From Bacillus sp. OV166 (lineage in GTDB: Bacteria; Bacillota; Bacilli; Bacillales; Cytobacillaceae): a stretch of 64,000 nucleotides of DNA. The stretch spans positions 1,001,001 to 1,065,000 of the forward strand of contig NZ_FXWM01000001.1 in NCBI RefSeq assembly GCF_900177675.1. Direction: 5' to 3'. Under the pieces are notes generated by a model. That model was not told the origin of the DNA, did not search any database, and saw only the letters and a program-made list of their open reading frames with translations. A program made the translations under genes and the position numbers. Shown here one piece after another: positions 27,365 through 35,776 of this stretch (within the stretch, counting starts at the first letter, position 1; each line of letters starts with the position of its first letter).

Positions 27365-27903
27365 ATGCGGAAATGTAATAGAATTTGTGGGGATAAACTG
27401 GCTATTGTACCCTTACAATTTTATATATCATTTGTACTTAGTAAGAAGTCGATAGATGAGATCGTGGATTTTGAGTTTATTTTCGAAAGTTACATGAAGG
27501 AAAGCTATCAATCTCACCTATGGGGGGCTGCCTATCTAATCATGGGTGGCTGCTCGGATGATTCTTTTGATTATTTTAGAGGATGGCTGATTTCACAAGG
27601 ACAAGAGGTATACGAGAAAACACTGAAGGACCCCGAATTTTTGGCGAATTATATAACTGATGAAAATTTGGTGTTCCGGAATACGAGGATTTTCTAAAAG
27701 TAGGTTTTGATGCCTACACACTGAAAAAGGGTGGCGACCCAGAAGTATGGGATGAAGATTTGTATGATGAGATGCTAGAGTTGCTATCTCAAAAAGGATG
27801 GGTCGATCCTACTGAAATTGAATTTGATTGGGAAGACGAAGATGATCTAGAAGAGATGTTTCCAAATCTATGGGAACGATTTGGAGAAGATCCTCTAGGT
27901 TAA
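27365..27903 (+). pseudogene. DUF4240-family gene with frameshift
   Basis: The first frame encodes SKKSIDEIVDFEFIFESYM, LWGAAYLIMGGCSDDSFDYF and RGWLISQGQEVYEKTLKDPE, the core of DUF4240. Near 27670 the frame shifts: PEYEDFLKVGFDAYTLKKG and the acidic tail (EIEFDWEDEDDLEEMFP) continue in another frame to TAA 27901. The N-terminus is also atypical. The family's role is unknown. Probably a pseudogene. Confidence 0.8.
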
Positions 27904-28054
27904 GGTGCTCTTCGTGGAAAAATGGTGGAATTTGATTGATGGTCTATTTGAAAAGCTTTATGATTAAATTAACTGAAATTTAAGGCATACGAAAAGATTT
28001 ATTTTCAACTAGAAGGACGTATGCTATCTATCATGAAACCAGGATGTGTTTAGC

Positions 28055-29923
28055 ATGAACGTCAAAGTTTCGGAGGAGAGTTATAGCCACGAGGTAGTTG
28101 CAGGTGACCGTAAGATTGTTACATCCGCATCCGTTTTCGGGATTCTCAGGCAGCAACTGGCAAAGAATATTGGCATTAAGAGGATAAAGGGATTTTTATT
28201 TCATTATGGCTGGGAAATGGGTGTTAAAATTGCCAATGAAGTGGTGCAGACCGAGTCCTCACTAGAAAATCTCATCAAACATGGGCCGATTCTCCACATT
28301 CAAAATGGGCATATAAGAGGGATTAAACATGATTGCTCTTATGAGTTAGATGAACAACGCCGGATCCATTATTTCTATTCATCCGGAACATGGATTGATT
28401 CTTATGAGGCTGAGGAACATATAAAGCATCTCGGAGTTTCTAATGGTCCGGTTTGTCACACATTGAGCGGATTTGCGAGCGGTTATATGACAACGATATT
28501 TGGAGAATCGCTTCTGTCGAGAGAAATCACTTGTGTGGGGAAGGGCGATTCGGAGTGCCGATGGGTGATGAAGCCCAAAAAGGAATGGGAAAAGGAACTT
28601 CTAGATGAGCATGAACTCGATTATTATAATGAAACACCGATTGTAAAAGAACTTGAGTTAACCTATGACCAATTATTGGATCAAAAAAATGTCGTCACTC
28701 GCTTGGCCAATTTTCAAAACAAATTAACCGAAGAGATTATTAATGGCAGTGATTTGCAAACCCTAGCTGATATGGTATATAAAATGATGCAAATCCCCAT
28801 TATCGTTGAGGATACGTTACATCGAACGATTACCTATTCAGGGCTATCGAAGGAAAAATATTTGGATTATCGAGACGATATGGAAAGTTATCTTCAAGAA
28901 AATCGATTAGGCACGAAGTCACTTTTACCCTTTAGAAAAAAAGTAATCCAAACTTCGATTCAGGAACGTCTCATCACCCCAATCCTTTTACAAAAAGAAG
29001 TAATCGGTTATTGTACTTTGCTTTATGATGAAATGAAAAATCATCATCACGAAGAGGATTATTTGTTTTTAGACCGATTTGCCAATGCGGCCTCACTTAT
29101 TCTCTTAAATGAGAAAACAAAGGTAGAAACGTTTGAGAGAATGAAGGGGAATTTTCTTGAACAAATAGTAGAGGGCCGGCTGTCTACAAATGAGATCATC
29201 AATCGTGGGAAATATACTGGTGTAGATCTTGAGCAGAAATATTATCTATCGGTAGTTGAATATAAAAAAATTCAAAGTTCGATTGAAGATGAGTTTCTTC
29301 TGCAGGAACAGATTTTTGAAACGACCTTTCATTATTTCAATGAGAAAAAGCATAATATCTTGGTTGGACACCGTGATGGCAACATGGTTTTATTGATTAC
29401 CAATGAAACCATTCAAAAGAAAACGATCTATGATGTGATAAAAGAATACCTCGATTATATGTTAAAAAAATATCCACAAGGTCATTTTAAATGTGGTATC
29501 AGCCATTTAGTGGATGATATTTGCCAAGCATCCAGATGTTACGAGGAAGCAACCATTGCTTTACGATTAGCAGTCAAGAAGCATATCGTCCCGTTTCAAT
29601 CATTAGGAATCGTGGGGGTACTGATTAACGCGAAAAATATCAGTGGGATTAAACTGATTGCTGAGCAAGAATTAGGACCTCTATATAACATGACAGATCC
29701 AAAAATCCTGGAACTTCTAAAAACTTTGTATAGTTTTTTATTGAATGGCGGGAAACTGGAGCAAACGATGAGTGATTTGTCTTTATCGATGAGCGGGCTC
29801 CGGCATAGGATCAGCCGGATCGAAAGCTTATTAGAAAAAGACCTTCGCGATTCAGATGAAATGCATCAATTACTACTGATTTTAAAATCGTTGATTGCCA
29901 TAGGGGAACTCACATTAGATTAG
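28055..29923 (+). CDS. XylR_N/V4R-PucR hybrid transcriptional regulator
   Basis: This 622-residue protein has three parts. Residues about 10-110 form an XylR N-terminal sensor (ASVFGILRQQLAKNIGIKRI), about 115-175 a V4R domain (GESLLSREITCVGKGDSECR) that binds phenolic ligands in XylR/DmpR-type regulators, and about 230-350 a GAF-like region. The C-terminus (about 560-622; LNGGKLEQTMSDLSLSMSGL) is a PucR-type helix-turn-helix, not the sigma-54 AAA module usual after XylR_N. It lies directly upstream of the aromatic cluster and is the likely effector-responsive activator; inference from domain and position. Confidence 0.85.
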   Translation: MNVKVSEESYSHEVVAGDRKIVTSASVFGILRQQLAKNIGIKRIKGFLFHYGWEMGVKIANEVVQTESSLENLIKHGPILHIQNGHIRGIKHDCSYELDEQRRIHYFYSSGTWIDSYEAEEHIKHLGVSNGPVCHTLSGFASGYMTTIFGESLLSREITCVGKGDSECRWVMKPKKEWEKELLDEHELDYYNETPIVKELELTYDQLLDQKNVVTRLANFQNKLTEEIINGSDLQTLADMVYKMMQIPIIVEDTLHRTITYSGLSKEKYLDYRDDMESYLQENRLGTKSLLPFRKKVIQTSIQERLITPILLQKEVIGYCTLLYDEMKNHHHEEDYLFLDRFANAASLILLNEKTKVETFERMKGNFLEQIVEGRLSTNEIINRGKYTGVDLEQKYYLSVVEYKKIQSSIEDEFLLQEQIFETTFHYFNEKKHNILVGHRDGNMVLLITNETIQKKTIYDVIKEYLDYMLKKYPQGHFKCGISHLVDDICQASRCYEEATIALRLAVKKHIVPFQSLGIVGVLINAKNISGIKLIAEQELGPLYNMTDPKILELLKTLYSFLLNGGKLEQTMSDLSLSMSGLRHRISRIESLLEKDLRDSDEMHQLLLILKSLIAIGELTLD

Positions 29924-29925
29924 AG

Positions 29926-29952
29926 CCATCCGGATTAAGCTGGGTGGTTTTT
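29926..29952 (+). terminator. Terminator after regulator gene
   Basis: CCATCC and GGGTGG form a short stem followed by TTTTTC. Confidence 0.5.
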
Positions 29953-30066
29953 CTTCTGCCTTTTTCCACCGTTTATTTCTCTGTGATGAACAAATTTTGT
30001 CTAGTAAATTAAAAAACATAGACACTTTTTGCCCTAGTATGAAAATTCCAAATTATATAAACTTTA

Positions 30067-30093
30067 TTTACAAGGTTCAAATAGTGTAAACCT
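30067..30093. promoter_or_regulatory. Putative operator upstream of the aromatic operon
   Basis: TTTACA (30067-30072) and TGTAAA (30085-30090) are inverted copies, as are AGGTT (30073-30077) and AACCT (30089-30093). They lie about 115 bases before the monooxygenase start in a region without genes, a good place for the regulator to bind. Confidence 0.4.
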
Positions 30094-30205
30094 AGTTCAA
30101 TTTCAAATGTAAGCGGTGCCAGCTAAATTGACCAACGGACGGTAGTCCATAACCTATTATTTTTCTCAACCATTATATCTAATCAAACAGAAGGGGTGTA
30201 GAACG

Positions 30206-31390
30206 ATGGCAAGTTTTGTATTAAAAGGGGAAGATGTCATAGTTGAAGATTTACTAGCCGGAGCGGAACGAATCGGAAAATTGGCAGAGCAAGAAGCACT
30301 AGAAGCAGAGAAAAATGCGACGATATCACAAAATGTGGTGAACCTCATCAAAGAAACGCAAATTTCACGGATGATGCTTCCAAAAAAATATGGCGGACCA
30401 CAGGCAGATTTGAAAACGTTTGCTAAGGTTGTTCGTAAGGTGGCGAATTACAATATTTCAGCAGCTTGGCTTACCTATCTTTATCCGCTTCACAATATGC
30501 TTCCAGCTTTTCTTCCTGAAAATGGTGCAGACGAAATCATTCATCAGGGCGGATTAATTTGCGATATCTTTGCTGCATTAGGAAAAGCAGAACGGGATGG
30601 CGATGGTTATCGTATCAGTGGCAAGTGGAGTTTTGTCAGTGGTGTCAATTATAGTGATTGGGTTGGTGTTGGGGTTATGATTCAGTTCCCTGACAGCGAA
30701 CAACCTGTATATTGTTTGCCAATGCTAAAAACATCCGAGGTGGAAGTGGTCCATAACTGGGATACATTTGGCTTAAGAGGATCAGGCAGTAACCAAATTA
30801 TTGCCGATCAAGTGTATGTCCCAATGGAGCGGATTTTACGTTTAGATCAAGCAGAGCTTACAAGAAGACCACCGCTAGAAGAATATGACACAGATTATCC
30901 TTTTTATCATGTCCCATTCTTTCCTTCCTTCTATTTGGGATTCGGTTACATGGCCCTGGGCGGGGCAGAACGGATACTTAAGGAATTTAAAGTGCTAACT
31001 GAAAAACGTGTGCGCTTAATGGATGGAGTAAGGGAAAGTGAGTCACCAAGAAGTCAGCGGGTATTAGCCGAAATGACAACAGATTTCCACGTGGCGGAAG
31101 CTTTGCTAGAAAAATATATTAATCTGCTAGAAAACTATGAAACAGATGGCTGTAAAACTCCTCCATCTGAATTCTTTGCGATCCGCACAAAAGCGATTAA
31201 GATTTGCACGGATATTGCCGTAAGATCTCTGTTAACTCTTGGTGGAGGAGCTCTTTATAAAGGTGGACCAATGGAATTGTTCTTAAGGGATATCATCGCT
31301 GTTGCCACACATAAGACTTCTTTATACGAAGATTCGGTTGCTGCCTATGGTCAGGAGTTATTTGGTTTTAACAGTGGAGTTAGGGGTTAA
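30206..31390 (+). CDS. Two-component flavin monooxygenase, oxygenase subunit (acyl-CoA dehydrogenase fold)
   Basis: This 394-residue protein of the HpaH/HsaA/DszC branch has the acyl-CoA dehydrogenase fold, with MLPKKYGGPQADLKTF, SGKWSFVSGVNYSDW, WDTFGLRGSGSNQI and a C-terminal helical domain. Such oxygenases use reduced flavin made by a partner reductase to hydroxylate phenols. The next gene is that reductase and later genes cleave catechols, so the predicted reaction is phenol to catechol derivative. The true substrate (hydroxyphenylacetate, hydroxyphenylpropionate or other) is not evident. GGGGTG precedes the ATG. Confidence 0.85.
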   Translation: MASFVLKGEDVIVEDLLAGAERIGKLAEQEALEAEKNATISQNVVNLIKETQISRMMLPKKYGGPQADLKTFAKVVRKVANYNISAAWLTYLYPLHNMLPAFLPENGADEIIHQGGLICDIFAALGKAERDGDGYRISGKWSFVSGVNYSDWVGVGVMIQFPDSEQPVYCLPMLKTSEVEVVHNWDTFGLRGSGSNQIIADQVYVPMERILRLDQAELTRRPPLEEYDTDYPFYHVPFFPSFYLGFGYMALGGAERILKEFKVLTEKRVRLMDGVRESESPRSQRVLAEMTTDFHVAEALLEKYINLLENYETDGCKTPPSEFFAIRTKAIKICTDIAVRSLLTLGGGALYKGGPMELFLRDIIAVATHKTSLYEDSVAAYGQELFGFNSGVRG

Positions 31391-31456
31391 ATTCGAAGAG
31401 TACGAATCATAGATAACAAGCTTTATAGAAATTTTTATCACAGGAGGATTTTTAAA

Positions 31457-31936
31457 ATGGATGATCGTCAGTTTCGCAGTGCAATGGGTAAGTTTGCCAC
31501 AGGGGTAACCGTTATTGCCACAGAGGTAGAGGGAGACGTCCACGGAATGACAGCGAATGCGTTCATGTCTGTGTCGCTTGACCCAAAACTTATCGTTATT
31601 TCTATCGGGGAAAAGGCAAAAATCTTAAACAAAATAAAAGAAAGCAAGATTTTCACTGTGAATATCTTAGCCGCTGACCAGCAAGAGCTTTCGATGATTT
31701 TCGCTGGACAATTGAAGGAGCACAAAGAAGTGGTCTTTGACCGCCTTGATGGAAAGCCGGTATTATCTGGTGCCGTTGCACAAGTTGCATGTGAAGTATC
31801 AGCTGAACATGTTGAAGGGGACCACACCTTGTTTATTGGCAAAGTAACGGATATTCACCTTGAAGATACAGAGCCACTGATATTTTATAATGGAAAGTAC
31901 CGTTCATTAGTAGAAGTATTGCCTGTGACAATCTAA
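31457..31936 (+). CDS. Flavin reductase (HpaC-like) of the monooxygenase
   Basis: This 159-residue flavin reductase-like split-barrel protein has FRSAMGKFATGVTVIAT, MTANAFMSVSLDPKL and the C-terminal LIFYNGKYRSL. It reduces FMN or FAD with NAD(P)H and hands it to the oxygenase encoded immediately upstream. AGGAGG precedes the start. Length and motifs are normal for HpaC/HsaB-type small subunits. Confidence 0.9.
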   Translation: MDDRQFRSAMGKFATGVTVIATEVEGDVHGMTANAFMSVSLDPKLIVISIGEKAKILNKIKESKIFTVNILAADQQELSMIFAGQLKEHKEVVFDRLDGKPVLSGAVAQVACEVSAEHVEGDHTLFIGKVTDIHLEDTEPLIFYNGKYRSLVEVLPVTI

Positions 31937-31957
31937 GGATGATGAGAGGAGACTGTT

Positions 31958-32773
31958 ATGGAAACAATTCATGTAAACCGGAGTAATTTGGCAGAATGGC
32001 AGGAAAAGGCGAGGCCAAATGTGATGGCCCTTGGATGTTTCGACGGTCTCCATCATGGACATTGTGCAGTCATCAACACCGCTTATCAAAAGGCAAGCGA
32101 AAAACAAGTGCCTTTAGCTGTCATGAGTTTCTTCCCACATCCGAAAACCGTTATCTCCAATGGGAAAATTCACGTCCATTATTTAATGCCGCTAGCGGAA
32201 AAAGAGGCGAAGCTTCGGAACATGGGAGTCGATACGTTTTATATTGTTGAATTTGATAAAGAGTTTGCCGGATTATCGCCAGAACAGTTTGCTGCGCAAT
32301 ACTTGAATGGTCTTGGTGTTGTTCATGCAGTCGCAGGATTTGATTTTTCATATGGCTCTCGTGGTGCTGGTAATTTGGAACGGTTAAAACAGGACTCAGG
32401 CGGACGAATTGATGTCACGAAGGTAGCAAAAGTAGAGCTCCGGGGCGAGAAAATAAGTTCCACCTGTATTCGTGATCGGCTGTTAAACGGGAAGGTTGCG
32501 GAACTGCACGATTTACTCGGTCGATTCTATGAAACACCAGGCGAATGGGATGAAAAATCATTCACACTCTACCCATACTATACTCTTCCAGGTCCAGGAA
32601 GCTATGAGGTTACCTTAAAAAATGAAAGAGGTTCTTTTCAAACAAAAGTAGCCGTAATGATTGATGGTACAACGCTCAAATGTATCGATGTTATGCCTTT
32701 ATATTTAAAGGGGAAACTATCCATTATTTGGCATAAAGGAATAGCTGAGTCTAGGAAATTAAGGATATCTTAA
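31958..32773 (+). CDS. RibF-like FMN adenylyltransferase with degenerate kinase domain
   Basis: This 271-residue protein has an N-terminal nucleotidyltransferase domain (about 1-185) with the signature ALGCFDGLHHGHCAV and the later SSTCIRDRLLNG, as in the FAD synthetase half of RibF. The C-terminal part (about 190-271) is short and lacks the riboflavin kinase GRxLGFPTAN motif; it reads GRFYETPGEW. It may therefore convert FMN to FAD only. Sitting 22 bases after the flavin reductase and 17 before the dioxygenase, it is probably a dedicated FAD supplier for the monooxygenase; inference from operon placement. Confidence 0.8.
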   Translation: METIHVNRSNLAEWQEKARPNVMALGCFDGLHHGHCAVINTAYQKASEKQVPLAVMSFFPHPKTVISNGKIHVHYLMPLAEKEAKLRNMGVDTFYIVEFDKEFAGLSPEQFAAQYLNGLGVVHAVAGFDFSYGSRGAGNLERLKQDSGGRIDVTKVAKVELRGEKISSTCIRDRLLNGKVAELHDLLGRFYETPGEWDEKSFTLYPYYTLPGPGSYEVTLKNERGSFQTKVAVMIDGTTLKCIDVMPLYLKGKLSIIWHKGIAESRKLRIS

Positions 32774-32789
32774 AAAAGGAGAGGATCAA

Positions 32790-33773
32790 ATGGCTAAAAT
32801 TATTGCAGGCGTCGCAATGTCTCATAGTCCGATGATCATGACAAATGAGGCGGGAGGCGGAGATAAAGGACAGCACTTCCTCCATACTGCGTCTGAAATG
32901 AAGAAGGTACTAGAGGATTCAGGAGCAGACGTGATTGTATTGATATCGGATGATCATTTCAATAGTTATTTCTACGACCAAATGCCTGCATTTACCATTG
33001 GGATAGGCGAATGTGAAGGCTGGGGAGACTGGCAGCTGCCGAAATACCATATCCCTGTGCAAGAAGACTTAGCGAAGCATATCCTTCACACCGGTTTAGA
33101 CAGCAATGTTGATTTTGCCTTTACGTTAAAAATGAAAGTCGATCACGGCCATACACAAGGAATTTACTTCTTAAATCCAGATTTGAAAATTCCAGTGGTT
33201 CCAATAGCTGTGAATACGTCGGCGCCGCCGCTGCCAACGATGGACCGCTGTTTCCAAGTCGGCGAAGTAATTCGTAAAGCGATTGAGTCATGGGATAAAG
33301 ATCTTAAGGTTGCAATTGTCGCTTCGGGTGGTTTATCTCACTGGGTGCCGATTCCAAAGATTGAGAGTGAAAAACCAGAAGACCAATCCTTGATACAAGT
33401 ATTAAAAAATGGCCGTCAGGAAATAGACCAGCTTGATGAATATTTAAAGTTACGGGAAACAAATGTAACAAGAATTAAATCAGGGCCCGTTAATGAACAA
33501 ATGGACCGTGAATTTTTACGATTGGTTACCGAGAAGGAATTTACTGCATTAAGAAACTGGAGTGCCGATTATATTGAGGAGCATCTAGGTAATGGCGGTC
33601 AGGAAATTCATAACTGGCTTGTCCTGCTTGGTGCATTGCAAAGCTTGGATGCAAGTGTCGCATGCTATGAGCCAATCCCGGAATGGGTAACAGGTATGGC
33701 GATTGTTCAGTTTAGTCAGCCGGTTGACCAAATTCATCCTGAACAAGCATCTGAAAACAAAGTAAGCATTTAA
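32790..33773 (+). CDS. LigB-type class III extradiol ring-cleavage dioxygenase
   Basis: This 327-residue LigB-superfamily protein carries metal-ligand histidines in AMSHSPM (about residue 11) and SDDHFNSY, and an acid-base His in KVDHGHTQG, with ASGGLSHW further on. The layout resembles MhpB, 2,3-dihydroxyphenylpropionate 1,2-dioxygenase. It would open a catechol ring next to the hydroxyls (meta cleavage) with Fe(II) and O2. Its neighbours (hydrolase, hydratase) are the following steps. The side chain of the substrate is undetermined. Confidence 0.85.
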   Translation: MAKIIAGVAMSHSPMIMTNEAGGGDKGQHFLHTASEMKKVLEDSGADVIVLISDDHFNSYFYDQMPAFTIGIGECEGWGDWQLPKYHIPVQEDLAKHILHTGLDSNVDFAFTLKMKVDHGHTQGIYFLNPDLKIPVVPIAVNTSAPPLPTMDRCFQVGEVIRKAIESWDKDLKVAIVASGGLSHWVPIPKIESEKPEDQSLIQVLKNGRQEIDQLDEYLKLRETNVTRIKSGPVNEQMDREFLRLVTEKEFTALRNWSADYIEEHLGNGGQEIHNWLVLLGALQSLDASVACYEPIPEWVTGMAIVQFSQPVDQIHPEQASENKVSI

Positions 33774-33881
33774 GGTTAGCAGCGGGAACCACTCTCGAAA
33801 ATGAAAGGCTCAACAACATCAGTGGTGGACAAGGTAAAACACCACTATGTAACTATTATTTTTTAAAAAGGGGAGATTTAA

Positions 33882-34772
33882 ATGACAATCTGGACAGACT
33901 TAGCTGATTTGGAATATAAACTCTATTATGTTAATGCAAACGATATTAAAACGAGAGTATTAGAAGCAGGAACAGGAGAGCCCTTGATTTTGCTTCATGG
34001 TACGGGTGGCCATATTGAGGCTTATGCCCGAAACATCCGAGGCTTAAGTGAACATTTTCGTGTGATTTGCATCGATATGGTAGGACATGGCTACACAGCT
34101 AAACCAGATCGCCCATACGGAATTGATTATTATAGCGAGCATTTATTGGGTGTTATCCAAGCATTAGAGTTATCAAAGGTTTATCTTTCAGGTGAATCAT
34201 TAGGAGGCTGGGTTGCTGCCTGGTTTGCGGCTGAACATCCAGAGTATGTGAAAGCAATGGTGTTAAATACGCCAGGGAACGTTAATAACAAACCTGAAGT
34301 TATGCAAAAACTGAAAGACTCCACGTTAAAAGCAGTTCTTGAAGCCAACTATGAAAATGTAAAAACCAGACTTCAGTGGTTAATGTATGATAAGAGCCAA
34401 GTAAACGATGAACTAATTGAATCTCGTTACAAGATCTATACACAGCCATCATATCAAGAGGCCGTTCATCATATCGTCTGCCTGCAGGATATTGAAGTTA
34501 GAAAGCTGTACAGCTGGGATCCATCATGGTGCGGTAAAATCAATGTTCCGACATTGTTAGCATGGACAGACCATGATCCAACTTCAACCGTTGAAGAAGC
34601 CAAACCGATTCAGGATATGATTCCAGCTAGTGAGTTGGTTGTCATCAAAGATGCCGGACACTGGCCGCAGTGGGAGAAACCTGAAGAGTTTAACACAGTA
34701 TTAATAGACTTCTTATTGAAAAATGGAAAAGAAGCTGCTAATCAAAACGACGCATCTTTGGTAACAAAATAA
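33882..34772 (+). CDS. Alpha/beta hydrolase, meta-cleavage product hydrolase-like
   Basis: This 296-residue alpha/beta hydrolase has the oxyanion LLHGTGGHIEA, nucleophile Ser in SGESLGGWVA (about residue 107), Asp in WTDHDP and His in DAGHWPQWEKP. It matches MhpC/DmpD/BphD-type C-C hydrolases that split the ring-opened product into 2-hydroxypenta-2,4-dienoate and a carboxylic acid. It is preceded by a 108-base gap with hairpins (33788-33846). RBS GGGGAG lies before the ATG. Confidence 0.85.
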   Translation: MTIWTDLADLEYKLYYVNANDIKTRVLEAGTGEPLILLHGTGGHIEAYARNIRGLSEHFRVICIDMVGHGYTAKPDRPYGIDYYSEHLLGVIQALELSKVYLSGESLGGWVAAWFAAEHPEYVKAMVLNTPGNVNNKPEVMQKLKDSTLKAVLEANYENVKTRLQWLMYDKSQVNDELIESRYKIYTQPSYQEAVHHIVCLQDIEVRKLYSWDPSWCGKINVPTLLAWTDHDPTSTVEEAKPIQDMIPASELVVIKDAGHWPQWEKPEEFNTVLIDFLLKNGKEAANQNDASLVTK

Positions 34773-34789
34773 TAAGACGACACTTTGAG

Positions 34790-34854
34790 AGCGCTATTGA
34801 TTGATTCATAGGTTAACAGGTTATTGAATCTATGAAATAGTGCTTTATTTTTTT
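34790..34854 (+). terminator. Nested hairpin with T run inside the operon
   Basis: Outer arms AGCGCTATT and AATAGTGCT (34836-34844), and inner arms TTCATAG (34805-34811) and CTATGAA (34830-34836), are followed by TTATTTTTTT. It separates hydrolase and hydratase genes that belong to the same pathway, so it may reduce rather than stop readthrough. Confidence 0.55.
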
Positions 34855-34872
34855 ACAAAAGGAGTTTTAACT

Positions 34873-35664
34873 ATGAGCAATCAAGTCATTCATCGTGTTC
34901 AACATGTATATGAGCTTTTGCAGCAGGCAGAAGCCGCTAAGCAATCCATTACACCACTTACTGATTTGTATCAAGAATTATCCGTTGATGAGGCGTATCA
35001 AGTCCAACTTCTCGCAATTAATGAGAAGGTTGGAGATGGCCAGCGTATTGTTGGGAAAAAAATTGGGTTAACCTCTGTTGCCATGCAGCAGCTGTTAGGT
35101 GTGGATCAACCAGATTACGGTCATCTATTGGATTCCATGGAAGTAAGTAATGACGGGGTCATCAGCTTAGATGCCATGTTTCAGCCAAAGGTTGAAGGCG
35201 AGATTGCCTTTGTTCTCAGCAAGGATTTGAAAGGTCCATCTGTGACCATCGAGGATGTCCTTGATGCGACAGAGTATATAGCCCCAGCCTTAGAAATCGT
35301 CGATAGCCGGATAACCGACTGGAAGATTACCTTAGCAGACACGATTGCCGATAATGCATCAAGCGGATTGTTTGTCATTGGTGAGGAGCGATTCTCGTTA
35401 ACGGATATCGACTTACCATCGATTGAAATGAATTTGTTTAAAAATGGTGTACTGATTAATACAGGATATGGTTCAGATGTGCTAGGCCATCCTGCCAAAT
35501 GTGTGGCCTGGCTGGCAAATAAGTTATCCGAATACCAGGTTGTTTTGAAAGCGGGAGAAGTGATTTTATCAGGGGCATTATCTGCAGCAGTAGTGGCCGA
35601 AAAAGGGGATCGGTTCACTGCTGGATTTTCACATATTGGTAAGGTGGAAGTTACATTTAAGTAA
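34873..35664 (+). CDS. 2-keto-4-pentenoate hydratase (MhpD/DmpE-like)
   Basis: This 263-residue member of the fumarylacetoacetate-hydrolase-like hydratases has GKKIGLTSVAMQQLLGVDQP, the metal-ligand region FQPKVEGEIAFVL, and APALEIVDSRITDW. It adds water to 2-hydroxypenta-2,4-dienoate, giving 4-hydroxy-2-oxovalerate. AAAGGAG before ATG 34873 makes this the start rather than the upstream codon at 34840. The next expected genes, an aldolase and acetaldehyde dehydrogenase, do not follow. Confidence 0.88.
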   Translation: MSNQVIHRVQHVYELLQQAEAAKQSITPLTDLYQELSVDEAYQVQLLAINEKVGDGQRIVGKKIGLTSVAMQQLLGVDQPDYGHLLDSMEVSNDGVISLDAMFQPKVEGEIAFVLSKDLKGPSVTIEDVLDATEYIAPALEIVDSRITDWKITLADTIADNASSGLFVIGEERFSLTDIDLPSIEMNLFKNGVLINTGYGSDVLGHPAKCVAWLANKLSEYQVVLKAGEVILSGALSAAVVAEKGDRFTAGFSHIGKVEVTFK

Positions 35665-35776
35665 TGACCTAAAAGGACTTTTTCATTGATGGGGTGGAAA
35701 GGTCTTGAAGTCAAAGTGGTATCATTCTATGAAAACGAACGAGGGGAAAAGGGAGAAATTTCAAGGAGGGCCTTAT

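Noticed and set aside
29953..30205. Riboswitch or T-box before the monooxygenase gene
   Set aside because: No T-box motif or known aptamer is seen; only a possible operator.
35181..35714. 177-codon minus-strand ORF
   Set aside because: Complete antisense overlap with the clear hydratase gene and no family match.
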